A DNA stretch of 64,000 bases, taken from positions 2,215,001-2,279,000 of the forward strand of contig NZ_CP031188.1 in the NCBI RefSeq assembly GCF_003344925.1, in the 5' to 3' direction. Positions 41,260 through 51,513 of the stretch are shown here, one piece after another. Source of the DNA: Flavobacterium arcticum. Its GTDB lineage: Bacteria > Bacteroidota > Bacteroidia > Flavobacteriales > Flavobacteriaceae. Position 1 is the first letter of the stretch. Every line of letters begins with the position of its first letter. A program made the translations under genes and the position numbers. Below the pieces are notes generated by a model that was not told the DNA's origin, ran no database searches, and worked only from the letters and a program-made list of their open reading frames with translations.

Positions 41260-43425
41260 TTATTCCAATCCTTTAAGAAACTCCAGTACTTCTTCTACCG
41301 TTTTCAGTCTGTATTTAGCAGCAGTATTACCTTCGCCTACTTTTATTGAAAATTCTTTTTCTCCAGTAAGCATTTCAAATAAATCTTCATCTGTTTTATC
41401 ATCACCAATAGCGAGTACAAAATCATGTTCTCCTGTTAATACATAATTTTTACACGTCATACCTTTATGTGCCATAAAATGTTTAACCTCAATAACCTTA
41501 TTACCATCTATAATTTGGGTAGGGGTGTTATACATATGGTTTTTAAGTAACATTAATAACTCTCGCGATGTATTAAAACCTTGTTTTTCGTCTACATTAC
41601 GATAGTGATAAGCAATACCAAACTCTTTTATCTCAATAAAGCTCTCTGCGTTGGTATCTACATAATCTTGCATAATCTCTATAACTTGGTCTTTCCATTC
41701 TGGCTCTCCTTTAATAACAGGTTGCCATTCTGGGTTTTTAATATAACCACCATGTTCGGCTACCATACCAATAGGCAAGTGTCCCATATATTGTTCTAAA
41801 AACTGCCTATTGCGTCCACTTACAATCCATACTTCATTTTTAGGGTCTGCCGAAAGATTTTCTAATACGCTCAATACTTCTTCACTCGGGATTGCTAATT
41901 CTGGTCTCGATTGTAAATTAACCAAAGTACCATCAAAGTCTAATAGTAGTAACCTAGTATTTGCTGCTTCAAATTTTTCTGATAGTATGGTTTGTGCATC
42001 TCCTTTCATATCACTTGCTTTAGTATCATGTTGGTAAATAGTTTCTATTTCTGTTAAAAATTTTTCTGCCCATCTAAAAACATCATGTTTTTTAAGATAG
42101 CGCTGCATACGCTCTAGTCTTCGTTCTTGTTCCTCTTCACCCATATTTAGGGTATAATATAGCTTTTCGGCAATCATTTCGGCATCAAATGGGTTTATAG
42201 TAATAGCTTCTTTAAGCTCTTTGGCAGCACCAGCCATACTACTTAAAATAAGTCCTCCCCTAAGATCTTTTCGTGACGCTACATATTCTTTAGCAACAAG
42301 GTTCATACCGTCGCGCACAGGCGATATAAGAGCTACATCGGCACTTGTATAAAGTGCTATAAGCTTATCAAAATTTACAGGCTGATATTGATAAACAATA
42401 GGTGTCCACTTATAGTTCCCCATATTACCATTAATACGCCCTACGTTAAGCTCTATTAATTTTTTTCGTTCACCATATTTTTTTATCTCCTCTCGAGAGG
42501 GGACAAGTACTAGCAGAAATACTACCTTTTCACTCCATTCAGGATACTTTTCTAAAAATTTCTCAAAAGCTTTTAATCTATTCGTTATCCCTTTAGTATA
42601 ATCGAGCCTATCTACTGAGAATATTATTTTTTTATCGCCATATAAACCTTTTATCTCATTGCGCAGCGCAACAACATTTTCTTTATCATAAGCGTCATGA
42701 AATTTATCAAAATCGATACTAATAGGGAAAGAGCCTGCTTTTGTACGGTGTGATTCTTGACTAAAAAGGAAGTTTTTATGTGGTATACCCAATATTTTTT
42801 CGATACACTCTGTAAAGTGTATTGTATTATCCCAAGTGTGGAATCCTGCTACATTACTACCAAGAATACCTTCAAGGATATACTTTTTAGCTTTATTAGG
42901 AAGAATTCTAAAAATTTCGAAGTTAGGAAAGGGGATATGTAAAAAGTAGCCTATTTTGGCATTAGGTTGATATTCACGTAGTAATTTAGGTAGTCCTAAA
43001 AAATGATAATCATGTATCCAAATAACATCGCCAGGTTCATAAATACTATTTATTTTTTCGGCAACTATTTCGTTGGCTCTTTTATAGGCTTCAAATCCTT
43101 CATCGGTATACTCTACAAAAGAAGGAAAATAATGAAATAATGCCCATAATACCGAGTTGCTAAAAACATTATAAAATTTTCGATTAAGTTGTTTTTCTAA
43201 AAAAACAGGTTCTATGTCAAAATTCCTATCATAATTATCTTTATTCTCATCCCAAGTTGCTTTATCAAAATCTGCAACACCTACCCAAGTAAGGTTTACA
43301 TTACTTTTTGCCGAATAGGAGAGTACTGCGGTAGCAAGCCCTCCGGCACTTTGTGTAATTTTTGCTTTTCCCTTAGTTTTTTTTATTGATAATGGTAATC
43401 GGTAAGAAACGGTAATAATTTTCAT
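41260..43425 (-). CDS. Bifunctional trehalose-6-phosphate synthase/phosphatase
   Basis: 721 aa. Residues 1 to about 470 are a GT20 synthase: SAGGLATAVL near 28, HDYHFLGLPKLL, HIPFPNFEIFR, DRLDYTKGI, and SPVRDGMNLVAKEYVA. Residues about 490 to 721 are a HAD phosphatase with LLLLDFDGTLV, SGR, and GDDKTDEDLF. It thus makes trehalose from UDP-glucose and glucose-6-phosphate in one chain, as in yeast TPS2-like and many Bacteroidota proteins. Trehalose protects against osmotic and drying stress, in keeping with two MscS channels a few kb away. Single gene. Confidence 0.93.
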   Translation of the reverse strand: MKIITVSYRLPLSIKKTKGKAKITQSAGGLATAVLSYSAKSNVNLTWVGVADFDKATWDENKDNYDRNFDIEPVFLEKQLNRKFYNVFSNSVLWALFHYFPSFVEYTDEGFEAYKRANEIVAEKINSIYEPGDVIWIHDYHFLGLPKLLREYQPNAKIGYFLHIPFPNFEIFRILPNKAKKYILEGILGSNVAGFHTWDNTIHFTECIEKILGIPHKNFLFSQESHRTKAGSFPISIDFDKFHDAYDKENVVALRNEIKGLYGDKKIIFSVDRLDYTKGITNRLKAFEKFLEKYPEWSEKVVFLLVLVPSREEIKKYGERKKLIELNVGRINGNMGNYKWTPIVYQYQPVNFDKLIALYTSADVALISPVRDGMNLVAKEYVASRKDLRGGLILSSMAGAAKELKEAITINPFDAEMIAEKLYYTLNMGEEEQERRLERMQRYLKKHDVFRWAEKFLTEIETIYQHDTKASDMKGDAQTILSEKFEAANTRLLLLDFDGTLVNLQSRPELAIPSEEVLSVLENLSADPKNEVWIVSGRNRQFLEQYMGHLPIGMVAEHGGYIKNPEWQPVIKGEPEWKDQVIEIMQDYVDTNAESFIEIKEFGIAYHYRNVDEKQGFNTSRELLMLLKNHMYNTPTQIIDGNKVIEVKHFMAHKGMTCKNYVLTGEHDFVLAIGDDKTDEDLFEMLTGEKEFSIKVGEGNTAAKYRLKTVEEVLEFLKGLE

Positions 43426-43567
43426 GTAAGGTTTTTTGCCTTCCTAAAGAGAAGAATAGGAGGAACTGTTCTTCTCAAATTTACAAAACAAAGAACCTTT
43501 ATTTTGTTACTAAAAAGTTAGTTAACATATAATTAAGTACGATTTATGTATCTGATAAAAATAGTAT

Positions 43568-44104
43568 TTAATTTTTATGTACCTCATAATTCAACAAGGC
43601 GTCATAAGGATTATTGTTTTCAATACCTAGTAGTAATACAAAAGCAGGTTCGGTTTTATACCCTTGTTTTTTGAGCTCTATTATACTGTTTCTGAAATCA
43701 CCCCCTTCTTGTAGCAGTATATCATGTTCTATCATCATGTGGCGGTAGCCATATTGCTGTGTAATGGGAATATTTTGTCCGAAAATTTCGATTTCGAAAT
43801 CTTCTATAAAAAAATTAGCAATAACCGACAGGCGCCCGTTAACTTCAACCTCATGTATATTGTAATTTTTATACTCTGAAAAGTGTTGATTGATGCTATC
43901 TGTAAATAGTTGTTTATCTTGCCAATAACAAACAATATCAAGGTCACTGCCGTCAATATTTATTTCCAGAGGAATAGTACCTACTAGTATAGGTGTAAAA
44001 TCCTGTAAATAATGCATAATCTTGTAAAACGTTAGTATCCTGTAAGCCTTTTGCTGTAAGGTATTACCTAAACTTAAATAATTAATGTTATCTAGTTTAT
44101 GCAA
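43568..44104 (-). CDS. DUF4269 protein with nucleotidyltransferase-like core
   Basis: 178 aa. VGTIPLEINIDGSDLDIVCY (41-60) has the shape of a nucleotidyltransferase active site (a G-T start, then a D-x-D pair D54/D56) and a third acidic position in EDFEIEIFGQ. RHMMIEHDILLQEGGDF lies downstream. This matches DUF4269. No known substrate; related NTase-fold enzymes modify RNA or small molecules, so this is a candidate for testing. It is 4 nt after the DUF1456 gene and cotranscribed. Confidence 0.8.
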   Translation of the reverse strand: MHKLDNINYLSLGNTLQQKAYRILTFYKIMHYLQDFTPILVGTIPLEINIDGSDLDIVCYWQDKQLFTDSINQHFSEYKNYNIHEVEVNGRLSVIANFFIEDFEIEIFGQNIPITQQYGYRHMMIEHDILLQEGGDFRNSIIELKKQGYKTEPAFVLLLGIENNNPYDALLNYEVHKN

Positions 44105-44108
44105 CGGT

Positions 44109-44531
44109 TTACTGCTTTTTATTCTTACCGTTATTAAATCTTACCTTCTCTACTATAGGTTCTACTTTTTTAGCTTTATGATTCTTTTTAGGTGCAGGTT
44201 TTTTAGTACTAGAGCTTACTTTATTAGTTGGAGTACTAGGCTTTGCATTCCCTTTTTGTAGGTTTAAGGTCGCTTTATTTTGAGCAATGACATCCTGTGC
44301 ATTTTTAGGGTCTTCTTTTGTACCTCTTAAGTGAATAATAAGCCCGTTAAGAAAATTACGCAATACTTGATCGCCACAATCCATATAGTTAGGATGGTCG
44401 GGGTTACGAAAGAAAGCCCCAAGCTCTGCTTTAGATATCCTGAAATCTACAAGCTCTAATATTTCTACTATTTGATCGTCGCGTAATTGTAGTGCTACAC
44501 GCAATTTTTTAAACACATCGTTATTATTCAT
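44109..44531 (-). CDS. DUF1456 family protein (YehS-like)
   Basis: 140 aa. Two copies of the small DUF1456 repeat: NDVFKKLRVALQLRDDQIVEILEL, then SKAELGAFFRNPDHPNYMDCGDQVLRNFLNGLIIHLRG. A basic, lysine/proline-rich tail of about 50 residues (PAPKKNHKAKKVEPI) suggests nucleic-acid or membrane-surface contact, but this is only composition. The function of YehS is not established. First gene of a two-gene unit with DUF4269. Confidence 0.85.
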   Translation of the reverse strand: MNNNDVFKKLRVALQLRDDQIVEILELVDFRISKAELGAFFRNPDHPNYMDCGDQVLRNFLNGLIIHLRGTKEDPKNAQDVIAQNKATLNLQKGNAKPSTPTNKVSSSTKKPAPKKNHKAKKVEPIVEKVRFNNGKNKKQ

Positions 44532-44728
44532 CTTTGCTAATTTTTAGCAAAGATACTTATTATTTATTGCCTTTCTACTAGCTATAAGTAAGCATCCGTA
44601 AACTCTTTTTTAACAATGAATTATATGAGTGATATTTACTAAAATTAATGATATAAAAAATAATAGGTATACCATTAATACTTTGTTTTTAAGCTACAAA
44701 AGAATAAATTAGCTAAAAAAATTAATTG

Positions 44729-45130
44729 ATGGCTACTTACGAAGAAAAATTAAGCCTACTTTCAGAAATGATTGCTTTTGCACAAATTGATGGGCAGGTA
44801 CACGAGCGAGAGCATCAACTATTGACTATTGTGGCTTCGCAACTTGGCATTGAAGAAACTGTTTTTGAAGAGCTTTTTGACAAAAAAGCAGAGAAGATTG
44901 TAATAAAATCAGAACATGAGCGCATAATGCAATTTTATCGTTTAGCACTATTAATGCATGCCGATGGTATATTGCATAAAAATGAACAAATTGCCATTCG
45001 AGAAATGGGAGTAAATATGGGGCTTAGCCCTTATGCTATGCGTAGCGTGCTGGCAGAGATGCAAAAATCGCCAAGTGGCTTAGTCGACCCTGAAATATTG
45101 TTGGCTCTTTTTCGTGCTCAACACAATTAA
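44729..45130 (+). CDS. TerB-like helical protein
   Basis: 133 aa from the ATG at 44729; the preceding in-frame TTG is not a needed start. All-helical TerB/DjlA-N fold: LSLLSEMIAFAQIDGQVHEREHQLLTIVASQLGI and a second repeat RLALLMHADGILHKNEQIAIREMGVNMGL, each with the acidic D-G metal-binding-like turn. TerB proteins are linked to tellurite/stress responses and membrane contacts; this one stands without other ter genes. It converges with the MscS gene, overlapping its 3' end by 4 nt. Confidence 0.8.
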   Translation: MATYEEKLSLLSEMIAFAQIDGQVHEREHQLLTIVASQLGIEETVFEELFDKKAEKIVIKSEHERIMQFYRLALLMHADGILHKNEQIAIREMGVNMGLSPYAMRSVLAEMQKSPSGLVDPEILLALFRAQHN

Positions 45131-46047
45131 ATTTTGGGAGGGAAATCTTTGTTTTTTATATTAATATTCAGGTTTGATGGTTCTACTAACTGGAAGGTTG
45201 CCGAAGCAAATTTTACCTCGCCATTTGTAGCTTCTATTTCTTTTAAAATATAAGTGAACATTTTTGTTTTTGTAGCTCTACGTTTTTTATAATCTACCAC
45301 ATAGCGTAGTGTAAACTCTACCCAATTATCATTAGCAACAAGCGATATCATTGGGGTTGTTTGTGCATCTTCTAGTATATATTTACGTTGTAATGCTATC
45401 CATTTTTCATGCGATTCTTCCGAGAGGTTTCCTGCAACTTCATTACCTGCTTTTAATAATATTTCGTTTACTTTTTCATAATTACTACCATATTGTATAG
45501 GTATTTTTAACTCATCCCATAAAAAAGGAAAATCGCCTGAATAGTTAAATACTGGTTCTTTAAAAACAAAACTATTAGCTACCAGTACAATACGCCCGTT
45601 ATATAAATCGCCATCTACCCATTGTCCTGTTTCCATAAGTGTAGTTCGCAGTACACCTATATCCATAACATCGCCTTTCATACCCCCTAGTTGTACTCTG
45701 TCGCCTGTTTTATAAAAACCTCCAAACATTATAGCAAGCCATCCTGCAAAAGAGGCTATTACCTCTTGCAATGCAAAGGCAATACCTGCACCCGCTACAC
45801 CAAAAGCAACTGTTAGTCCGCCCAGTTTATCACTAAAAACGATTGTTATTAGTACTATGGTAAAAAAATAACCTACAAAACTTCCAAATTTCCCTGCTTT
45901 ATAGCGATTATCATTTTCTTTTATTCGCGAAAATAAATTGTGTTTTATCAATCGTATTATAAACCATATAATACCAACACCTAATGCAAGAAAAGCTATT
46001 TTTCCTACTATAGGGTTATATAATATGTCTTTTATATTATCTTCCAT
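45127..46047 (-). CDS. Small mechanosensitive channel (MscS family)
   Basis: 306 aa. Membrane segments at about 13-33, 50-70 and 77-98; the pore-lining helix and following beta domain read LGGLTVAFGVAGAGIAFALQEVIASFAGWLAIMFGG, then YKTGDRVQLGGMKGDVMDIGVLRTTLME. The C-terminal alpha/beta part is shorter than usual. It opens under membrane tension to release solutes at hypo-osmotic shock. 28 nt after the larger MscS gene on the same strand, so likely in one operon. Confidence 0.88.
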   Translation of the reverse strand: MEDNIKDILYNPIVGKIAFLALGVGIIWFIIRLIKHNLFSRIKENDNRYKAGKFGSFVGYFFTIVLITIVFSDKLGGLTVAFGVAGAGIAFALQEVIASFAGWLAIMFGGFYKTGDRVQLGGMKGDVMDIGVLRTTLMETGQWVDGDLYNGRIVLVANSFVFKEPVFNYSGDFPFLWDELKIPIQYGSNYEKVNEILLKAGNEVAGNLSEESHEKWIALQRKYILEDAQTTPMISLVANDNWVEFTLRYVVDYKKRRATKTKMFTYILKEIEATNGEVKFASATFQLVEPSNLNINIKNKDFPPKI

Positions 46048-46075
46048 ATCATAATTATAGTTTAATGTATATTAA

Positions 46076-47947
46076 CTACTCTTGCTTATTAATATTAATG
46101 TTAAATGGAGGAGCTTTATAATCTTTATCTAAATAGTTTTCTGGTATTGTAGTCATACTACCATCGCGTGCTGCTCTATAATGAGGAGAGAGTATTTCTA
46201 TACCTACTTCGTTACAGCAATCTTGTATATTTTCGTGTAATTTAGAATATATAGAAGCTTGTTTGTTGGCTTCTTTTGTATAAGCATTTATTTGATATGA
46301 CACATAAAAATCGTCAAGGCTTGTTTGCAACACAAAGGGAGTAGGCTCTTTTAATAACATTTCTGTTCTATTGGCAGCAGTAAGTAAAGCTTCATGTACT
46401 TTTTTCCAAGGCACATCATACCCTAATGTAACGGTTGTATGCATTATTAGTCCTTTCTCTACAGTATCACTACTATAGTTTATAGTATGACTACTCATTA
46501 CGGTAGAGTTAGGTATTGATATAATTTCGTTTTTAATCGTTCGTATTCGGGTAACTAAAAGTGATTTCTCTATAACATCGCCTACTACATCTCCAATTTT
46601 TACGCGATCATTAATTTTAAACAAACGCATATAAGTTAATACCAAACCTGCTATAACATTAGACAAAGACCCCATAGACCCAAAAGTAAATAAGAAGCCT
46701 AAAAAGACAGATACTCCTTTAAATATTTGTGAATCGCTACCAGGTAGATAAGGAAATATTACTACTATCATAAAAGCAATAATAAGCACCCTAATAATTT
46801 GGAAAGTAGGGTTTGCCCAATCTTTATAAAACCCATTTAGGGTAAGGCTACCATCTTCAATTTCATTTTTAAGGAAACGGGCAAACTTAAGTACATATCT
46901 AAATGCAAAAATAATAACGATTATAGTTATAAGGTTGGGTAGGTAGCTCCAAAAACCAAAAGCTATCTTTTTTACAGGAGTAAGTATATAACTAAATAAT
47001 GCTTCGGCAAAATGTTGTGTCCAAGGGAAAATACCAAAAAGTATAGGCAATGCTATATATATAAGGATAAGTATTACTAGCCATTTTATTAATGTATTTA
47101 GCATTAATAAAATTCTTATTTGTCGCTGAGCATCAAAAAGGTTGTAATTTTTTATAGTAATACCTTTTATCCGCTTGCCTTCTTGCTCTTTAACTTTCTG
47201 TTCTGTCCATTTAAATAATTTTCCTGAATAGCGTATAATAACAATTAAAACTAATAACACTAGTATAGCAAGACCAATCTCTTTTGCTAAAGTGATAAAA
47301 CTAGTCTCATCTTTATAATGCACTACAGCACTACCAATTATAATACTATAACTTTTAGCCAATTCATGTTGTGAAGTATTATTCCAGATAGCATCATTTT
47401 CGCAAACACTCATAATAATGCTTTCGCCTATTATAATATCTGTAGTGGTTTCGGCATCTACTATTTTAATAGAATCAGCTATAAAGCTATAATTTTCGCC
47501 TAATACATGTATTCTTTCTGATATAGCCTTAGCTCTATCATGTGCCGAAAAACTCCCTAGTTTACTATATAGAGTAAAGAGTGTATCGTTAAAGAAACCC
47601 GTTACAGGATATCCTTTTGCTGTAGCACGCAGCGAATTTATTTTGGCTTTTTTTTCAGCAAGCCTTTGTGCTTCACGATTATTTAAATCAGATAACTGTT
47701 TTTGTAACTCTTCTTTTTTAAAATTATCGGTAGTTTGTAACGACTCTAATTGCTTTTGTAATCCTATTTTTTTGATAGAATCGGCTATACGTTGCTGCTC
47801 TAGTACTACCAGTTTTTCTTTATACTGATTAATATTTACACTCGTAAGCGAATCATTTTTTATAGCTATAGTATCTGCTTGTGCAGTTACATTAATAGTA
47901 GAGATTAATAGTATAATTGCTATAAGTGTGCGAAAAATATTTTTCAT
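46076..47947 (-). CDS. Large MscS-family channel with periplasmic coiled coil
   Basis: 623 aa. Signal peptide MKNIFRTLIAIILLISTINVTAQ, then a periplasmic coiled-coil stretch (about 40-100, LVVLEQQRIADSIKKIGLQKQLE...) and an unknown domain (100-210). Several membrane helices (about 215-240, 285-310, 330-350, 385-405, 415-440) lead to the pore region VFLGFLFTFGSMGSLSNVIAGLVLTYMRLFKINDRVKIGD and the cytosolic beta and alpha/beta domains. Resembles MscK/YbdG-like enlarged channels. The periplasmic part may sense or gate. It is followed by the small channel. Confidence 0.88.
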   Translation of the reverse strand: MKNIFRTLIAIILLISTINVTAQADTIAIKNDSLTSVNINQYKEKLVVLEQQRIADSIKKIGLQKQLESLQTTDNFKKEELQKQLSDLNNREAQRLAEKKAKINSLRATAKGYPVTGFFNDTLFTLYSKLGSFSAHDRAKAISERIHVLGENYSFIADSIKIVDAETTTDIIIGESIIMSVCENDAIWNNTSQHELAKSYSIIIGSAVVHYKDETSFITLAKEIGLAILVLLVLIVIIRYSGKLFKWTEQKVKEQEGKRIKGITIKNYNLFDAQRQIRILLMLNTLIKWLVILILIYIALPILFGIFPWTQHFAEALFSYILTPVKKIAFGFWSYLPNLITIIVIIFAFRYVLKFARFLKNEIEDGSLTLNGFYKDWANPTFQIIRVLIIAFMIVVIFPYLPGSDSQIFKGVSVFLGFLFTFGSMGSLSNVIAGLVLTYMRLFKINDRVKIGDVVGDVIEKSLLVTRIRTIKNEIISIPNSTVMSSHTINYSSDTVEKGLIMHTTVTLGYDVPWKKVHEALLTAANRTEMLLKEPTPFVLQTSLDDFYVSYQINAYTKEANKQASIYSKLHENIQDCCNEVGIEILSPHYRAARDGSMTTIPENYLDKDYKAPPFNININKQE

Positions 47948-48152
47948 TTAAAGTAAATTAGAAAACATACTAAGGTAATAAAAAGTAACGAAATTAGTAT
48001 ATTTGATATTAATAGTTATAAAACATTTGCTTTATGTTTTAAATATAGAAAAGAACTACTTTAGTGCTTGTATATTTATAATAAACATATAGGAATTATA
48101 TTATATCATTAATATATTTACATTCAGAAAAACATCAAAATACTTTAATCGC

Positions 48153-50060
48153 ATGAGTTATTATCAGGTAGGCAGTTTAGAACAATATTTTAAACATTAC
48201 AATAAATCGTTAAGAGAACCGAGAAAGTTTTGGGACAGAATAGCTGATGAAAATTTTACCTGGTATCAAAAATGGGATAAAGTAGTAGAGTTTGATATGC
48301 AGGAAGCCGAAGTTAAATGGTTTTTGAATGCTAAAGTAAATATTACTAAAAACTGTATAGATAGACATCTTGCAAAAAGAGGAGATAAGACTGCTATACT
48401 ATTTGAACCTAATAACCCTGAAGAAGAAGCGCAACATATTACTTATAACCAACTGTATGACAGGGTTTGTAAAATGGCAAATGTATTGCGCGATCAAGGT
48501 ATTCAAAAAGGGGATAGGGTATGTATATATCTCCCAATGATACCCGAACTTGCTATAGCTGTTTTAGCTTGTGCTAGAATAGGAGCTATACACTCTGTTG
48601 TATTTGCAGGTTTTTCTGCCTCAGCAGTAGCAAGCAGAGTAAATGATAGTGGTTGTAAAATGGTAATTACTGCCGATGGTGGTTTTCGTGGTAGCAAAAC
48701 CATTGATCTAAAAGGAATTATAGACGAAGCTCTTGAAAAATGTGATACTGTAGAGAATGTTTTGGTTGTTAAAAGAACCAACACTACAATAAACATGAAA
48801 GAAGGGCGCGATAAATGGTTACAACCATTACTAGAAGAAGCACAGCCTAATAATGTAGCTGAAATTATGGATGCCGAAGACCCTTTGTTTATTCTTTATA
48901 CATCAGGATCTACAGGTAAACCAAAAGGAATGCTACATACTACAGCAGGTTATATGGTTTATTCGGCATATACTTTTAAAAATGTTTTTGCTTACCAAGA
49001 GAATGATGTTTATTGGTGTACAGCTGATATTGGTTGGATTACGGGACACTCCTATATTTTATATGGACCTTTATTAAACGGCGCTACAACTGTGCTTTTT
49101 GAAGGTGTTCCTTCTTATCCTGATTTTGGTCGCTTTTGGGAAGTAGTAGATAAACATAAAGTAACACAGTTTTACACAGCACCTACAGCAATAAGAGCAC
49201 TTGCCAAAGAAAATTGGGAATGGGTAAATAAGTATGACCTTTCTTCTCTTAAAGTTTTAGGATCTGTAGGAGAACCTATTAATGAAGAAGCTTGGCACTG
49301 GTATAATGACCACGTAGGTAAGAAAAAATCGCCTATTGTAGATACTTGGTGGCAAACAGAAACAGGAGGGATTATGATATCGCCATTACCATTTATAACA
49401 CCTACAAAACCTACTTATGCTACATTACCATTACCAGGTGTACAACCTGTTTTAATGGATGATAAACGTAACGAGATAGAAGGTAACCAAGTAGTGGGTA
49501 GCCTATGTATAAAATTCCCATGGCCAGGTATGGCACGAACTATTTGGGGCGATCATCAACGATTTAAAGAAACATACTTTACGGCATTTCCTGGTAAATA
49601 TTTTACAGGAGATGGTGCATTGCGTGACGAGGTAGGATATTACAGAATTACAGGACGTGTAGACGATGTTGTTATTGTATCGGGGCATAACTTGGGTACA
49701 GCTCCTATTGAAGATGCTATTAATGAGCATCCTGCAGTAGCAGAATCGGCTATTGTAGGTTTCCCACACGATGTAAAAGGTAATGCGCTCTATGGCTTTA
49801 TTATTCTAAAAGAAACAGGTGAGGGGCGTGATAGAGATAACCTAATGAAAGAGATAAACGAACATGTTTCTAGCCATATAGGACCTATTGCAAAACTAGA
49901 TAAAATACAGTTTGTATCAGGCTTACCTAAAACTCGTTCAGGTAAAATTATGCGTAGAATATTACGTAAAATAGCCGAAGGTGATTATTCGAACTTTGGA
50001 GATATTTCTACACTTTTAAATCCTGAAATTGTAGAGGAAATAAAAGAAGGCAAGCTATAA
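48153..50060 (+). CDS. acs: Acetyl-CoA synthetase (AMP-forming)
   Basis: Activates acetate to acetyl-CoA. 635 aa. Adenylate-forming motif ILYTSGSTGKPKGMLHTT at about 248-265; WWQTETGG in the middle; YFTGDGALRDEVGYYRITGRVDDVV (A8 region); catalytic and acetylation-prone lysine in TRSGKIMRR near 596. Starts LEQYFKHYNKSLREPRKFWDRIA. Length is typical for Acs. Single gene with its own terminator. Confidence 0.95.
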   Translation: MSYYQVGSLEQYFKHYNKSLREPRKFWDRIADENFTWYQKWDKVVEFDMQEAEVKWFLNAKVNITKNCIDRHLAKRGDKTAILFEPNNPEEEAQHITYNQLYDRVCKMANVLRDQGIQKGDRVCIYLPMIPELAIAVLACARIGAIHSVVFAGFSASAVASRVNDSGCKMVITADGGFRGSKTIDLKGIIDEALEKCDTVENVLVVKRTNTTINMKEGRDKWLQPLLEEAQPNNVAEIMDAEDPLFILYTSGSTGKPKGMLHTTAGYMVYSAYTFKNVFAYQENDVYWCTADIGWITGHSYILYGPLLNGATTVLFEGVPSYPDFGRFWEVVDKHKVTQFYTAPTAIRALAKENWEWVNKYDLSSLKVLGSVGEPINEEAWHWYNDHVGKKKSPIVDTWWQTETGGIMISPLPFITPTKPTYATLPLPGVQPVLMDDKRNEIEGNQVVGSLCIKFPWPGMARTIWGDHQRFKETYFTAFPGKYFTGDGALRDEVGYYRITGRVDDVVIVSGHNLGTAPIEDAINEHPAVAESAIVGFPHDVKGNALYGFIILKETGEGRDRDNLMKEINEHVSSHIGPIAKLDKIQFVSGLPKTRSGKIMRRILRKIAEGDYSNFGDISTLLNPEIVEEIKEGKL

Positions 50061-50082
50061 GCATATTTATATAATATCATTT

Positions 50083-50113
50083 AATAAGCAGCTTTGATAA
50101 AGCTGCTTATTTT
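50083..50113 (+). terminator. Terminator of acs
   Basis: AATAAGCAGCTT/AAGCTGCTTATT, a 12-bp stem with a 5-nt loop, followed by TTATTT. Confidence 0.75.
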
Positions 50114-50208
50114 ATTTAACACTGAAAAATAATACCTGTAAGCTATAAAATCAAATTTGTTATTATAATTTTATATTTCAAAATCATATCAGCATATATC
50201 TTATTACA

Positions 50209-51513
50209 ATGGATGACAATACAATAAACAATCTTAAAGAAGCTTTAAAGTTTTCACCTGATAATATACCATTAAAATCACACCTTGCCGAAAGTTTACT
50301 AAACATGGATAGACTTATAGAGGCAGAACAAGAATATAAGGAATTACTAGCTTTACAAGACACTATAGCTATACGCTACGGGTTAGCACAGGTATATTTT
50401 AAGCAAGAACAATATAGTACTTGTAGTGTACTTCTTGAAGACTCTTTAAAGAATGAACCTAACAATATTAATCTTTTAGTATTATATTCTAAAACACTAT
50501 TACGCGAAAACTTAATAGATCAAGCACAGGAATATTATAGTAAAGTACTAGCTCTAATACCTGGATATAAAGATGAAGAACTTGATACAGAATTAAGAGT
50601 AAATGCTATTCCACATAAATATGAACAGGATGAAAGCCATAGCCAATTACTAGATAAACCGAAATTAAATTTTGGTGATGTAGGAGGGATGGAGCATATA
50701 AAAAAAGAGATAGATTTAAAAATAATACAACCATTAAACCATGCTGATTTATATAAAGCATATGGTAAAAAAACAGGAGGAGGAATATTACTGTATGGAC
50801 CTCCAGGTTGTGGTAAAACATATATTGCAAAAGCAACGGCAGGCGAAATAAATGCTAATTTTATAAACGTATCGCTTAATGATATTTTGGATATGTGGAT
50901 AGGTAATAGCGAGAAAAACTTACACGAGATATTGGAAGTAGCACGAGCTAACAAACCTTGTGTATTATTTTTTGATGAAATAGATGCATTAGGAGCGAGT
51001 AGAAATGATATGAAAAACTCTTCTTCTCGACACCTTATTAATCAGTTTTTACAAGAGCTTGACGGTATAGAGTCTGATAATGATGGTATTTTAGTTTTAG
51101 GAGCTACAAATGCTCCTTGGCATTTAGACACGGCTTTTAGAAGACCGGGTAGGTTTGATAGAATTATATTTATACCTCCTCCAGATGAAGGGGCTAGAGA
51201 GTCGATACTCCAAATTAAACTTAAAGGTAAGCCTACGAGTACTATTAATTATAAAAAACTTGCCAAATTGGCTACTGATTATTCGGGTGCCGATATAGAA
51301 GCTGCTATAGACATAGCAATAGAAGAGAAGCTAGAGACTTCTTTTAAAACAGGAGTTCCGCAGCCTATAGAAGAAAAAGATTTGGCAAAAGCCATGAAAA
51401 AGCATAATGCAAGTACAAAAGAATGGTTTGTATCAGCTAAAAATTTTGCGCTATATGCTAACGAGTCTGGCTTATATAATGATGTGTTATCTTACTTAAA
51501 AATAAAGAAATAA
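50209..51513 (+). CDS. TPR-AAA+ ATPase (CDC48/FtsH-like)
   Basis: 434 aa. Residues 1 to about 125 are tetratricopeptide-like helix pairs. Residues about 150-400 are one classical AAA module: GDVGGMEHIKKEIDLKI, Walker A GPPGCGKT (197-204), pore loop MWIG (229-232), Walker B LFFDEID (253-259), sensor 1 ATN (299-301), arginine fingers in RRPGRFDR (311-318), and sensor 2 YSGADIEAAI. The pore loop and fingers are intact, so this looks like an active unfoldase or remodeller with a TPR adaptor domain. Its stop overlaps the start of the next gene, a TPR membrane protein, so the products are probably partners. Function unknown. Confidence 0.8.
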   Translation: MDDNTINNLKEALKFSPDNIPLKSHLAESLLNMDRLIEAEQEYKELLALQDTIAIRYGLAQVYFKQEQYSTCSVLLEDSLKNEPNNINLLVLYSKTLLRENLIDQAQEYYSKVLALIPGYKDEELDTELRVNAIPHKYEQDESHSQLLDKPKLNFGDVGGMEHIKKEIDLKIIQPLNHADLYKAYGKKTGGGILLYGPPGCGKTYIAKATAGEINANFINVSLNDILDMWIGNSEKNLHEILEVARANKPCVLFFDEIDALGASRNDMKNSSSRHLINQFLQELDGIESDNDGILVLGATNAPWHLDTAFRRPGRFDRIIFIPPPDEGARESILQIKLKGKPTSTINYKKLAKLATDYSGADIEAAIDIAIEEKLETSFKTGVPQPIEEKDLAKAMKKHNASTKEWFVSAKNFALYANESGLYNDVLSYLKIKK

